Shown: positions 1-7,800 of the stretch, piece by piece
How positions within the stretch are numbered: position 1 is the stretch's first letter
Layout: each line of letters starts with the position of its first letter
NCBI GenBank assembly: GCA_032027205.1
Contig: JAVSMN010000001.1
Span: forward strand, 2,046,219 to 2,110,218
Direction: 5' to 3'
DNA from: Zeimonas sp032027205
GTDB taxonomy: Bacteria > Pseudomonadota > Gammaproteobacteria > Burkholderiales > Burkholderiaceae_E
DNA: 64,000 nt
Position numbers and translations under genes: made by a program
Notes under the pieces: model-generated
What the model was told of the DNA's origin: nothing
The model's input: only the letters and a program-made list of their open reading frames with translations
The model's database searches: none

Positions 1-516
1 AGTGCGTCGAGCCGACGTCGATCGCCCCTCGGAGAACCGCTCTACGAAGCGGTGGATCTTCGGTGTGTGCGCGCCCGTGTCGATCTCGGCGTCGGTGAGC
101 CCCAGAGAGGCGACCGCGGGTCGTCGCAGGATCGATTCGAGCTGCGAACGCGCGCGGTCCTCGCCGGAGCTGCCGCAGGTGCAGAAGAAGGCGACTTCGG
201 CCAGCGCACGGCGGTGGTGCCTGAGCCAGGTGCGTACCGGGCTCGCCAGGCTCCAGAACCAGATCGGCGTGCCTACGACCACGATTCGGTACTTCGCGGG
301 GTCGTGCTTCCCGCGCGCGAGCTGCGTCTCGAGCCCTGCGAGCCCCTCGAGCGACGAGCGCAGGTAGCCGAAGACGCCGGTGCGCGAGGCCATGTCATGC
401 AACTCCTCGACGTCGCCGCCGCAGGCCGCAGCGATTTTCATCGCGGCCTTTCGCGTGTAGCCGCTGCGCGAGTAGTAGACGACGAGCGTGCCGGAGCTCA
501 CCGCAGGGGCGTCCAT
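1..516 (-). CDS. Flavodoxin-like protein, 3' end outside window
   Basis: Reading leftwards from ATG at 516, the frame stays open to the window edge (172 codons), so the gene is cut by the window, not broken. The protein begins MDAPAVSSGTLVVYYSRSGY: a beta strand followed by S-R-S-G-Y-T (residues 16-21), the FMN phosphate-binding loop of the flavodoxin fold. Further in, VVVGTPIWFWSLASPVRTWL is the second flavin-contacting segment of flavodoxin/WrbA-like proteins. It is probably a soluble FMN protein; its redox partner cannot be told. It lies 121 nt from the yqhA scrap on the same strand. Family is fairly sure, function is not. Confidence 0.75.
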   Translation of the reverse strand, partial: MDAPAVSSGTLVVYYSRSGYTRKAAMKIAAACGGDVEELHDMASRTGVFGYLRSSLEGLAGLETQLARGKHDPAKYRIVVVGTPIWFWSLASPVRTWLRHHRRALAEVAFFCTCGSSGEDRARSQLESILRRPAVASLGLTDAEIDTGAHTPKIHRFVERFSEGRSTSARRT

Positions 517-637
517 TCTCGGATTCGGCGCAACGGCCGGGGAGAGGAAGGATGCTCCAGTGTAGCCGCCCGCGCGATCGGCCGGAGGACTGGTTGCGAC
601 CGCCCCAGGTTGACGAAGATAACCCTCGAAGGCGTAG

Positions 638-808
638 TCAGTGTTTGCCGCCCCTGCCTTCCGCGATCCGGTCTGTAATGGCGAACAGTACGCCGGAGAC
701 GACGAAGGTCAGGTGGATGCCGACCTTCCACCCGAGTTGCTCGTGGGTGTACTGGTCCACGTTGATGAAGCCCTTCAGGAGCTCGCAGCCGAGTCGAATT
801 TCGAGTGA
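638..808 (-). pseudogene. 3' remnant of a UPF0114 (YqhA-type) membrane protein gene
   Basis: The last 56 codons before the TGA at 638-640 encode a sequence with KGFINVDQYTHEQLGWKVGI and then HLTFVVSGVLFAITDRIAEG, which reads like the C-terminus of UPF0114/YqhA proteins (E. coli YqhA ends with a similar IHLTFVLS...LDRL helix). Family members are about 160-180 residues. Here the frame upstream of about 808 loses that resemblance and runs antisense-like into norB, whose stop is at 840. Only the last third survives, so this looks like a scar left when the nor block or a deletion joined here. No start codon or ribosome site is visible. Confidence 0.65.
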
Positions 809-839
809 CGGGAGACCGCGTTTTTCTTCGCCTGCCCGC

Positions 840-2669
840 TCAGGCCGGCGCCGCGTCGGGATTCGCCGTTTCCTCCGCGAGCGAGGGGGGCAGCGGACCG
901 ATCGCGACGAAGCCCGCGGCCGCGAGCTCGCCCGCCGAAGGCGTTTCCTCGCTCGACCACGGCACCGCGGAGCGCGCCTCCATCGACGCGAGGAAGCGCC
1001 AGACGAAGAGCAGCGTCGTTGCGAGCAGCCCCGGGTAGCCGATGAACGCCAGCATCTGCGGCAGGTACGACTGCCCCGAGCGCACGCTCGGCAGGTTGAA
1101 GGCGAGCAGCCCGAGCGTGATGATCGCGCCGAAGATCCACATCGCGAGCAGCCAGGTTCCCGCCTCGAATCCGCTGAGCTCGCGCGCCCAACCGGACGCC
1201 GCGCGTGCCGGGCGCAGGGCGCCGGACGACGCATGCGGCGCGCCCAGGGCTGCCGCACCGGCATGCGCCGAAGCGGCAGACGCGCCGGAGGCCGCCTCGT
1301 GCGCCGACGCCCGCGCGGCCAGCGTGTACAGGTCGTAGACGACGACGATCGCGCCGATCGCAAACACGAAACCGAACACCGGCACGAGGATCTGGTACGG
1401 CATCATCGCGGTGTAGAGGTCGCCGCCGAACCAGTCGAGGCCGAGCGTCCGATAGACGTGCACCTGCACCGTTCCGCCGAGCGCGAAGGCGAGCGACATG
1501 CCGAGCATGCCGGAGAAGAGCAGCCAGAAGCCGAGCTTGCCCAGGCGCTGGTCGAAGCGTTCGATGCCGCGCACGAGCGGGATCGCGTAGTACGCGGCAG
1601 CCAGCCCGAGCATGCCGAAGGTGCCGAACAGCGCGAGGTGCGCGTGGCTCGGCGTGACCCACGTTCCGTGCGACCACGCGTTGGTGAGCGCGAAGGTCAT
1701 CGTGAAGCCGAGGATGCCGGCGCCGACCTGCTCGAGCACGACCGAGCCCAAGATGAAGTAGAACGCCGGCGCGTTGGCCAACGGCTTGCGGTTCAGGTGG
1801 GCGTCGAGGTAGATGTGCCAGAAGCAGAAGACCAGCGGCAGCGGTTCGAGCGCGCTGAACAGCGAACCCCAGAACTGCCAGAAGTCGGGTGTGCCGATCC
1901 AGAAGTAGTGGTGCGCGTTGCCGAGCAACCCGGAGAGCCAGACGAAGGTCACGCCCCAGAACACCGCGTAGCCGACGGTTTTCACGTTCGCGCCGAACAT
2001 CAGCACGATGAGGAAGCCGATCAGGCTGATGTGGATCACTTCCCAGACGCCTTCGACCCAGTAGTGCACGACGAACCAGCGCAGGTACTCCTGGCCGTCG
2101 ATGCGCGCGACGAAGAAGAAGCCGAAGATCCATACGACCGTGAGCGCGGTCACGCCGATGCCCAGCCCCCAGTGGATCTCGTTCCACTGGCGCATCGGCG
2201 GGAAGGTGCGCAGCACGATCGTCGCCAGCATCGCGAAGCCGATCAGGATCACGATGTCGGCGCCGCGACCCGCGTCGATGTATTCGAGCCCTTCCTGCAG
2301 CCACGGCTGTCCGGCCCACCAGCCGGCGATCCCGCGTTGCGACAACGCGAGCGTGAACACGTTCCAGGCCACCACCGCTGCGAGCGCCCAGAACAGCGTC
2401 TTCACGAGCCAGGGCGAGGCGAGTTCGCGCTTCGACAGCAGCGGTCCGACGAAGAGGATCGTTCCGACGAAGCCGCAGAGGATCCACAGGATGCCGAGGT
2501 TCGTGTGCTCGCTGCGCGCGACGTTGAAGTTCAGCGTGCCGGCGAGCAGCGACGGATCGACGCGCTGCGCGGCGATGATCAGCCCGAAGGCGACCTGCAC
2601 GACGAACAGCGCGAGCATCAGCGCGAAGAAGCGGTAGCTCAGGCGCTGCGTGGCGTATTCGATGCGCAT
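840..2669 (-). CDS. norB: Nitric oxide reductase large subunit, NorB-type, with extended C-terminus
   Basis: Membrane heme-iron subunit that would reduce 2 NO to N2O. ATG at 2669 shares one base with the norC stop (TGATG). All cNOR ligand positions are present: H55 (HTNL) and H344 for low-spin heme, H342 for heme b3, and H202, H253, H254 for non-heme FeB. The NorB glutamates E206 and E210 (HYWVEGVWE) and E275 are kept, and the tyrosine typical of oxidases is absent from this motif. About a dozen helices are predicted. The protein is 609 residues against about 450-475 for ordinary cNOR NorB: after about residue 440 an Ala-rich linker leads to two extra hydrophobic segments and an acidic tail. 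No norQ or norD is in the window. Confidence 0.85.
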   Translation of the reverse strand: MRIEYATQRLSYRFFALMLALFVVQVAFGLIIAAQRVDPSLLAGTLNFNVARSEHTNLGILWILCGFVGTILFVGPLLSKRELASPWLVKTLFWALAAVVAWNVFTLALSQRGIAGWWAGQPWLQEGLEYIDAGRGADIVILIGFAMLATIVLRTFPPMRQWNEIHWGLGIGVTALTVVWIFGFFFVARIDGQEYLRWFVVHYWVEGVWEVIHISLIGFLIVLMFGANVKTVGYAVFWGVTFVWLSGLLGNAHHYFWIGTPDFWQFWGSLFSALEPLPLVFCFWHIYLDAHLNRKPLANAPAFYFILGSVVLEQVGAGILGFTMTFALTNAWSHGTWVTPSHAHLALFGTFGMLGLAAAYYAIPLVRGIERFDQRLGKLGFWLLFSGMLGMSLAFALGGTVQVHVYRTLGLDWFGGDLYTAMMPYQILVPVFGFVFAIGAIVVVYDLYTLAARASAHEAASGASAASAHAGAAALGAPHASSGALRPARAASGWARELSGFEAGTWLLAMWIFGAIITLGLLAFNLPSVRSGQSYLPQMLAFIGYPGLLATTLLFVWRFLASMEARSAVPWSSEETPSAGELAAAGFVAIGPLPPSLAEETANPDAAPA

Positions 2670-3622
2670 CACTTGCTCCCCAGGCTGCGGATGTACGCGA
2701 CGAGCGCATCGCGTTGTTCGGCGGTGGTGATCGCCTCGTAGCTCGGCATCACACCGGGCGGGTAGTCGCGCACGACGTGCGCGTCCGGATGCACGATCGA
2801 GTCGATGAGATAGGCGTCGTCGGCCGTCACCGAGGAGCCGTCGGCGAGCGCGCGCTGCGAGCCGTACAGGCCGGACCAACCCGGGCCGACGACACGCTCG
2901 GTGCCCTTCGAATGGCAGGCGAGGCAGCCCAGTTCGTTCGCCACTTGCCCGCCCTGCGCGGCTAGATCGACTGTCGTCGCCGTTGGCGGTGTCGCGGCCG
3001 AGCCCGAGGTGCCGGACCGGGTTGCGCTCCCGGTGCTGGCGTCACGCGCGGCGGCTGCCGCTTCTCGCACGCCGGGCAGCACCACCGGTGGCCACCCCTC
3101 GGTATGCAGCTCCGACGTGTAGCGCAGGAACGCGACGAGTTGCCCGATCTCGTCGCGCGTGAACGGGAGCGTCGGCATGTGCGTGCTCGTGCCGCCGCGC
3201 CGCTCGATGCGCTCGCGCGCAGCCGGATAGCGCTCGAGGTAGTTTTCGAAGTTGTCGGTACCGGCGGCTTCGGCAACGGCGGAATTCCGAAGCTGCAGGC
3301 GGATCGCCGCGGCGGTGGGCCAGGCATTCGCCGAAGGCAGGAACGCGGCGAGCCACGCCGGCCCGGTGCGTCGGTACAGGTCGGTGAGGTCGGGGCCGAA
3401 ATAAGCACCGTTGCCGACGATCGTGTGGCAGCCCATGCAGTTGTAGGCCTGGAACACGCGCCGCCCGTCCACTGCCGAGTGCCCGTCGAAGGACACCTGC
3501 TGCGGCAACGCCTGCTCGCGCGACCCGGTGAACGAGAACACCGACAGGACGGCGAACAGAAGCACCATGAGGCCGAGCACCGCCAGCGCGGTGCGTCGCT
3601 TGCGCGGCTCGTCGTTGCACAT
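2669..3622 (-). CDS. norC: NorC-type cytochrome c with a second C-terminal c-heme domain
   Basis: Membrane-anchored electron-entry subunit of the NO reductase. The start at 3622 has GGAGGG about 8 nt upstream. After one membrane helix (residues 12-31) comes a NorC domain: CMGCH at 62-66 followed by the NorC-like stretch TIVGNGAYFGPDLT, with M149 as likely axial ligand. A Ser/Thr/Ala linker (about 190-218) leads to a second heme site, CLACH at 233-237, with M292 in GVMPSY. That second domain, with VGPGWSGLYGSQ and ADGSSVTADDAYL, resembles the cytochrome c domain fused to caa3 oxidase subunit II. The protein is 317 residues; usual NorC is about 150. It lies directly between a 70-residue membrane protein and norB. 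Confidence 0.8.
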   Translation of the reverse strand: MCNDEPRKRRTALAVLGLMVLLFAVLSVFSFTGSREQALPQQVSFDGHSAVDGRRVFQAYNCMGCHTIVGNGAYFGPDLTDLYRRTGPAWLAAFLPSANAWPTAAAIRLQLRNSAVAEAAGTDNFENYLERYPAARERIERRGGTSTHMPTLPFTRDEIGQLVAFLRYTSELHTEGWPPVVLPGVREAAAAARDASTGSATRSGTSGSAATPPTATTVDLAAQGGQVANELGCLACHSKGTERVVGPGWSGLYGSQRALADGSSVTADDAYLIDSIVHPDAHVVRDYPPGVMPSYEAITTAEQRDALVAYIRSLGSK

Positions 3623-3624
3623 GT

Positions 3625-3837
3625 TCAGCCCTCCTCGTGCTCGAAGAGCTCGCGCATGCTGCCGAGGAATGCGTGGAAGACGTAGACCGCGAGCACGAAG
3701 CCGAGCGCGAAGTAGATCCGCCACGCCCACTGCGACTCCGGCCAGAACTGGTAATCGCGCCAGAAGGGCCATGACAGCAGCACGCTGACCACGCTGGCGA
3801 GTACCGAGATCGACAGATCCGTCCAACGGTGCGACAT
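3625..3837 (-). CDS. Small two-helix membrane protein heading the nor operon
   Basis: A 70-residue protein with a very good ribosome site (GGGGGAGGAG, about 6 nt from ATG at 3837) and a stop only 2 nt before norC, so it is surely translated with it. It has two likely membrane segments (about residues 7-24 and 40-59) separated by a Trp-rich loop (WRDYQFWPESQWAW) and a short acidic C-terminus (ELFEHEEG). I do not recognise the family. Position suggests an accessory or assembly subunit for NorCB. It is the first gene after the NsrR-type operator at 3863-3885. Confidence 0.75.
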   Translation of the reverse strand: MSHRWTDLSISVLASVVSVLLSWPFWRDYQFWPESQWAWRIYFALGFVLAVYVFHAFLGSMRELFEHEEG

Positions 3838-3862
3838 CGGCGACTCCTCCCCCTGTTAGCTG

Positions 3863-3885
3863 TAGATGTATTAGAAATGCAGCTT
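3863..3885 (-). promoter_or_regulatory. Putative NsrR operator upstream of the nor operon
   Basis: On the minus strand the site reads AAGCTGCATTT, one base, then TAATACATCTA. The known NsrR consensus is an 11-1-11 palindrome, AAGATGCATTT N AAATGCATCTT; this site matches it at 10 of 11 and 8 of 11 positions with the right spacing. It lies 26-48 nt upstream of the first ATG of the nor operon, where it would block transcription. An nsrR gene is at 33729. No promoter hexamers are clear enough to mark. Confidence 0.7.
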
Positions 3886-3925
3886 AAAACGGACGAGGCG
3901 CCATTCGTCGATGCCCCCTGCGATC

Positions 3926-4294
3926 TCAGGGCCTTGCGTCTCGTGCGGGCGACGCGGCCGGCGACGGCTGCTCGGGCACGTAGACCATCGACCCGTTGCG
4001 AAGCCGGTAGGCGGTCCCGGCCTTCGCGCCTTCGCCCTCGCCGATCTGCCCGGACGATCGGTATTCCTTCAGCTCCTTGCCTTCGCGCACGAGCATGCTC
4101 ATGTCGGGCTCGCCCGGATTGCGCAGGACGACGACATCCTGCGTCGCGAACGGATTCAGCGGGTTCTCCATCACGGCGATGAGCAGTACCGCGATCACGA
4201 CGAGGAAGACGTCGACGATGTTGACGACGCTCAGGATCGGGTCGTCGCCGTCGTCGTCGGACAGGATGTCGATGCCGATGCGACGCTCACGCAT
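3926..4294 (-). CDS. DUF2149 family protein (HmuV-like)
   Basis: A 122-residue protein that opens with a short charged segment (MRERRIGIDILSDDDGDDPI), then one membrane helix (about residues 22-42, VVNIVDVFLVVIAVLLIAVM), then a small soluble domain containing LVREGKELKEYRSSG and a Pro/Ala tail. This layout is that of DUF2149 proteins, which accompany CobN-like chelatases and MotA/TolQ proteins in hmu-type operons; the N-terminus resembles the membrane segment of ExbD. It overlaps the preceding gene by 8 nt and is last in the cluster. A role as ExbD-like partner of the gene at 4287-4772 is an inference from topology and context. Confidence 0.75.
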   Translation of the reverse strand: MRERRIGIDILSDDDGDDPILSVVNIVDVFLVVIAVLLIAVMENPLNPFATQDVVVLRNPGEPDMSMLVREGKELKEYRSSGQIGEGEGAKAGTAYRLRNGSMVYVPEQPSPAASPARDARP

Positions 4295-4772
4295 GGCTCG
4301 CTCCGCGTGCGCCGAGCAACGCGTCGAGCTCCTCGAGCAGCCAGCGGCGGCGCACCGACTGCACGACGAACGTGATCGACGCCGATAGCAGCGCGACGAT
4401 CACCGCGGCGAAGGCGACGACCAGGTTCTGCGCCATGCCTTGCGCGTCGCCCGAGGACACGGCGACGAGCGCCGGCCCCATCGGGATCATCGTCGCGACG
4501 AGCCCGAGCATCGGTGCAGTGCGGCTGACGATGCGCTGCAACTCCAGGCGGCGCAGCACGTGCAGTTCGAGCCGCTCGGGGCTCGCGTCGGGGCGCGAGT
4601 GGAGCCAGCGCGCGAGCGGTCGACGTCCGTGCCCGTGAAGCCTGCGCAGCGCGGTCTCGGCGAGCAGCGAGCCCAGGCAGTACAGTGCGTAGGCGAACAT
4701 CGCTGCGAGCAGGATCAGCACCGGCGTGAGGAAGAAGCGGGAGATTTCGTAGAGAAAGGATTCGATGGGCAT
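4287..4772 (-). CDS. MotA/TolQ/ExbB-type proton channel protein (HmuU-like)
   Basis: A 161-residue inner-membrane protein with an N-terminal helix (about 10-32), then two helices after a basic cytoplasmic loop (about 90-112 and 120-145). LGLVATMIPMGPALVAVSSG is the conserved TolQ/ExbB pore segment. It would form a proton-driven motor with the DUF2149 protein encoded downstream. The start at 4772 lies against a pyrimidine-rich heptad repeat, so there is no Shine-Dalgarno sequence in front of it; translation may depend on the upstream gene or start elsewhere. The cluster also has a separate ExbB (10397-10822), so this is a second motor protein, as in hmu operons. Confidence 0.8.
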   Translation of the reverse strand: MPIESFLYEISRFFLTPVLILLAAMFAYALYCLGSLLAETALRRLHGHGRRPLARWLHSRPDASPERLELHVLRRLELQRIVSRTAPMLGLVATMIPMGPALVAVSSGDAQGMAQNLVVAFAAVIVALLSASITFVVQSVRRRWLLEELDALLGARGASHA

Positions 4773-4774
4773 GA

Positions 4775-4824
4775 GAAGGAAGGGTGAATTGAGGAAGTGA
4801 AGGTTCAAGGGTGAAGGGGCAGGG
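4775..4824 (+). repeat. Imperfect GGTGAAG heptamer repeat, copy 1
   Basis: Purine-rich spacer between the CobN-like gene and the MotA/TolQ gene, built of imperfect 7-mers (AGTGAAG, GTTCAAG, GGTGAAG, GGGCAGG). Nearly the same string occurs at 60083-60118, and a shorter one on the other strand at 38588-38608. Confidence 0.5.
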
Positions 4825-4833
4825 ATCGCGGCG

Positions 4834-7800
4834 TCAGCCGGCAGGCATCGGCAGGCGGCGGTCGCGCCAGGCGCCAAGGGTCTGCGCGAAGGCGCCGGCG
4901 GCGACGATCAGCGCGATCCACGCGGCGTAGGTCCAGGCCACGGGCGTCTCGGTCGGCTCCTCGCGCGGCACCTCGCGCAGTTCCTGGCCGCGCACGCGCT
5001 CGAGCGGTGTCTCGGGCGCCGATTCGGTCGGCTGCGTCGGTGTCGGCGGCGCGATCGCCGCAGGCGGCGGCGACGCCTGCGCGAGCTCCGGCGCGGATTG
5101 CGGAGCCTGCGCGCCGTCGAGTCCGTAGCCTTGCGCGAGCGCCTGCACGTGGGCGACGAAGGTTTCGTTGGCGGTGTGCACGTCGTGCCGCTGCGCGATC
5201 TCCTGCCACGCCTGCACGAGTTCGCGCTCGGTCGCTTCGTCGGCGCGCCAGTAGCCCTTGCGGATCGCCTCGAGCATGCGTTCGGTGATCTGCGCCAGCG
5301 CCGCCGGGTTGGCCGCCTCGAACCATTCGCGGATGCCGAGCCGGTAGCGGTCCTTCACGTAGATCTCGTGGAACGCCTGCCACTGGTCGTCGCGCACGAC
5401 GTTGCGGTCCATCGCCTGCCATCCCCAGAAGTTGTTGACGGCATTCAGCAATTGCAGCGTTCCCGCGTAGCCTTCTTCGCGCATCTGCCCGATCCAGTTC
5501 GGGTGCTGATAGACCGAGCGCAACTCGGTGGCGAGGAAGGTCGACGCGTTCTGCAGCCGTGCGCGCTTCGCGTCGCGCAGGTTGGAGATGTACAGCTGCG
5601 GGCTGTGGCCGTCGAGGAAGCGCACCGCGCTCGAGATGCCGCCCAGGTATTCGAACGGATGATCGGTGTCGAGCAGGCCGCGCAGGTTCGACGATCGCGA
5701 GAACACCGCCGCGTCGGTGCCGCGCAGGTGCTCGGCGTACGCGTCGACGGTCTTGCCCGCGCCGTCGCTCGGCTTCGTGCTCCAGCGCGCGGGGTCGGGT
5801 CCGTAGCCCCACGACATGCGCGACAGGTACAACCGCTCGAGCTTGCCGTCGCCTTCTTCCCAATGGTTCGATGCGAGCGTCGCCTCGGGCACGCGCGTTC
5901 CGTAGTCGCCGCTCTCGTTGCCGAAGATCCGCGTGAGCGCCGAGTCGCGCGCCGTCGTCGGGTCGACGCCACGCGCCAACAGCGACGCCGAGATGCGCTC
6001 GACGTTGGCCCGCACCGGGTTGTCGTAGGGGCGCTCGTCGAGAGACGCGGCCAGCACGACCGCGCGCGACATCAGTTCCATCACGTTCGGGAACTGGTCG
6101 CGGTACAGCCCGGTGATCGAGATCACGGTGTCGATGCGGGGCCGGCCCAGTTCGTCGATCGCGATCGGCTCGACCCCGATGACGCGGCCGCCCGCATCCC
6201 ATTGCGGCCGCATGCCGAGCGCGTAGAGCACCTGTGCCTCGAGCATGCCGAGGTGCCGCATCGTCTCGGTGCTCCACAGCGTGAACGCGAGCTTTCGCGG
6301 GGCGTTGCCGTGATTCGCGCGATGCGCCTCGATCAGCTCGTCGACCGCGCGCCTGCCCGCTTCCCACGCGGCGCGCGTCGGGATGCGCGACGGATCGAAT
6401 CCGTACAGGTTGCGTCCGGTGGGCAGCGCGTCGGGGTTGCGGATCGGGTCTCCGCCGTAGGACGGGTCGACCCAGCGCCCCGACAACGCGCGCACGACGG
6501 CGTCGACCTCGCCGTCGGCGCGCAGCGTTACGCGGTACTCGCGCCCACGGCGGGCGAGTTCGCGCAGCTCGGGCTCGGCGATGGTCTCGAGCGCACGCGC
6601 TTCGTCGAATACCGACTCGTCCACGAAACGGTACGGCGCGCTCTCGGCGAGCTTGCGCCAGTCGCCGCGAAACGCGTCGGCAGCGCCCGCCGGTGCGGTG
6701 CGCGCATACAGCGGCTCGCCGAGCATCTGCATCACGTTGCTCACCAGGTGCTCGCGCGGCGCGTCGCGGCCGAGCGTGTGCAGTCCGAGCGGCTGCATCG
6801 CGCTGCCGAGTTCCTCGAGATGATCACGCAGCGCGCGCGCGACCCGACCGAAGTCGGCGACCGACGCCTCGTCGGTCATGCCGAGATCGGCGAGCAGGCC
6901 CGCTTGGCGCGCCGCCTCGACGATGCGCTCGCGCAGGCCTTCGCGCACCGGGCCGTCGTCGACCGCGTCATGCTCGCGCAGCAGCGCGTCGAGCGCGGCG
7001 TTCTCGTCGGCGAGTCCGGCCGGCGAAAACGGCGGCGTCTGGTGGCTGACGATGACGCCGCGACCGCGACGCTTCACGTGTATCGCCTCCGCGATGTTGT
7101 CTACGATGTACGGATAGACGACCGGCACGTCGCCGACCAGCAGGTTCGGATCGTCCCAGGCCCACAGCCCGCGCTCCTTTCCGGGCAGCCACTCCTGCGT
7201 GCCGTGCGTGCCGAAGTGGACGATCGCGTCGGCCGCGTGGCGCGCGCGAACCCACAGATAGGCGGCGAGATAGAAGTGGTTCGGCGGCATCTTCGTGTCG
7301 TGGAACAGCTTCTTCTCGTCGCCGCCGGATGCCGTCTCGGCGCGCATCGGCTGCGGCAGCACGACGAGCGCGCCGAGGTCCAGCCGCGGAATCACGAAGC
7401 CGCGCACGCCGTTTTGCTCGGCGACCCAAGCACTGCGCTCCGGCGAGCCCCAGGCTTCGTCGATGCGCGCACGCACGCTCGGCGGCAGCGTCGCGTACCA
7501 GCGTTCGTAGTCGGCCAGCGGCAGGAAGGCCCAGTGCTTCGTCTTCGTCAACGAATCGAGCGTTCCCGGCCGATACGCCGGCTGCAACATCGCCGCGTTC
7601 GCATCGATCAGCGCCTGCTCGCTCGCCGCATCGATCGCGTAGCCGAGCGCGCGCAGGCGCTCCACGAGGTGCTCGATCGAACGCGGAACGTTCAGGTTCG
7701 ACGCGCCCTGGTTCGTCTCGCCTGGCGGATGGTTCCAGTAGAAGAGCGCCAGCCGCTTGTCGGCGTTGCGCATCGTGCGCAGCTTTGCCAGCCGCAGCGC

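Noticed and set aside
552..2741. A 729-codon open frame on the plus strand across norB
   Set aside because: Its translation is Arg/Glu/Asp-rich low-complexity sequence with no domain; it is the antisense shadow of norB in GC-rich DNA.
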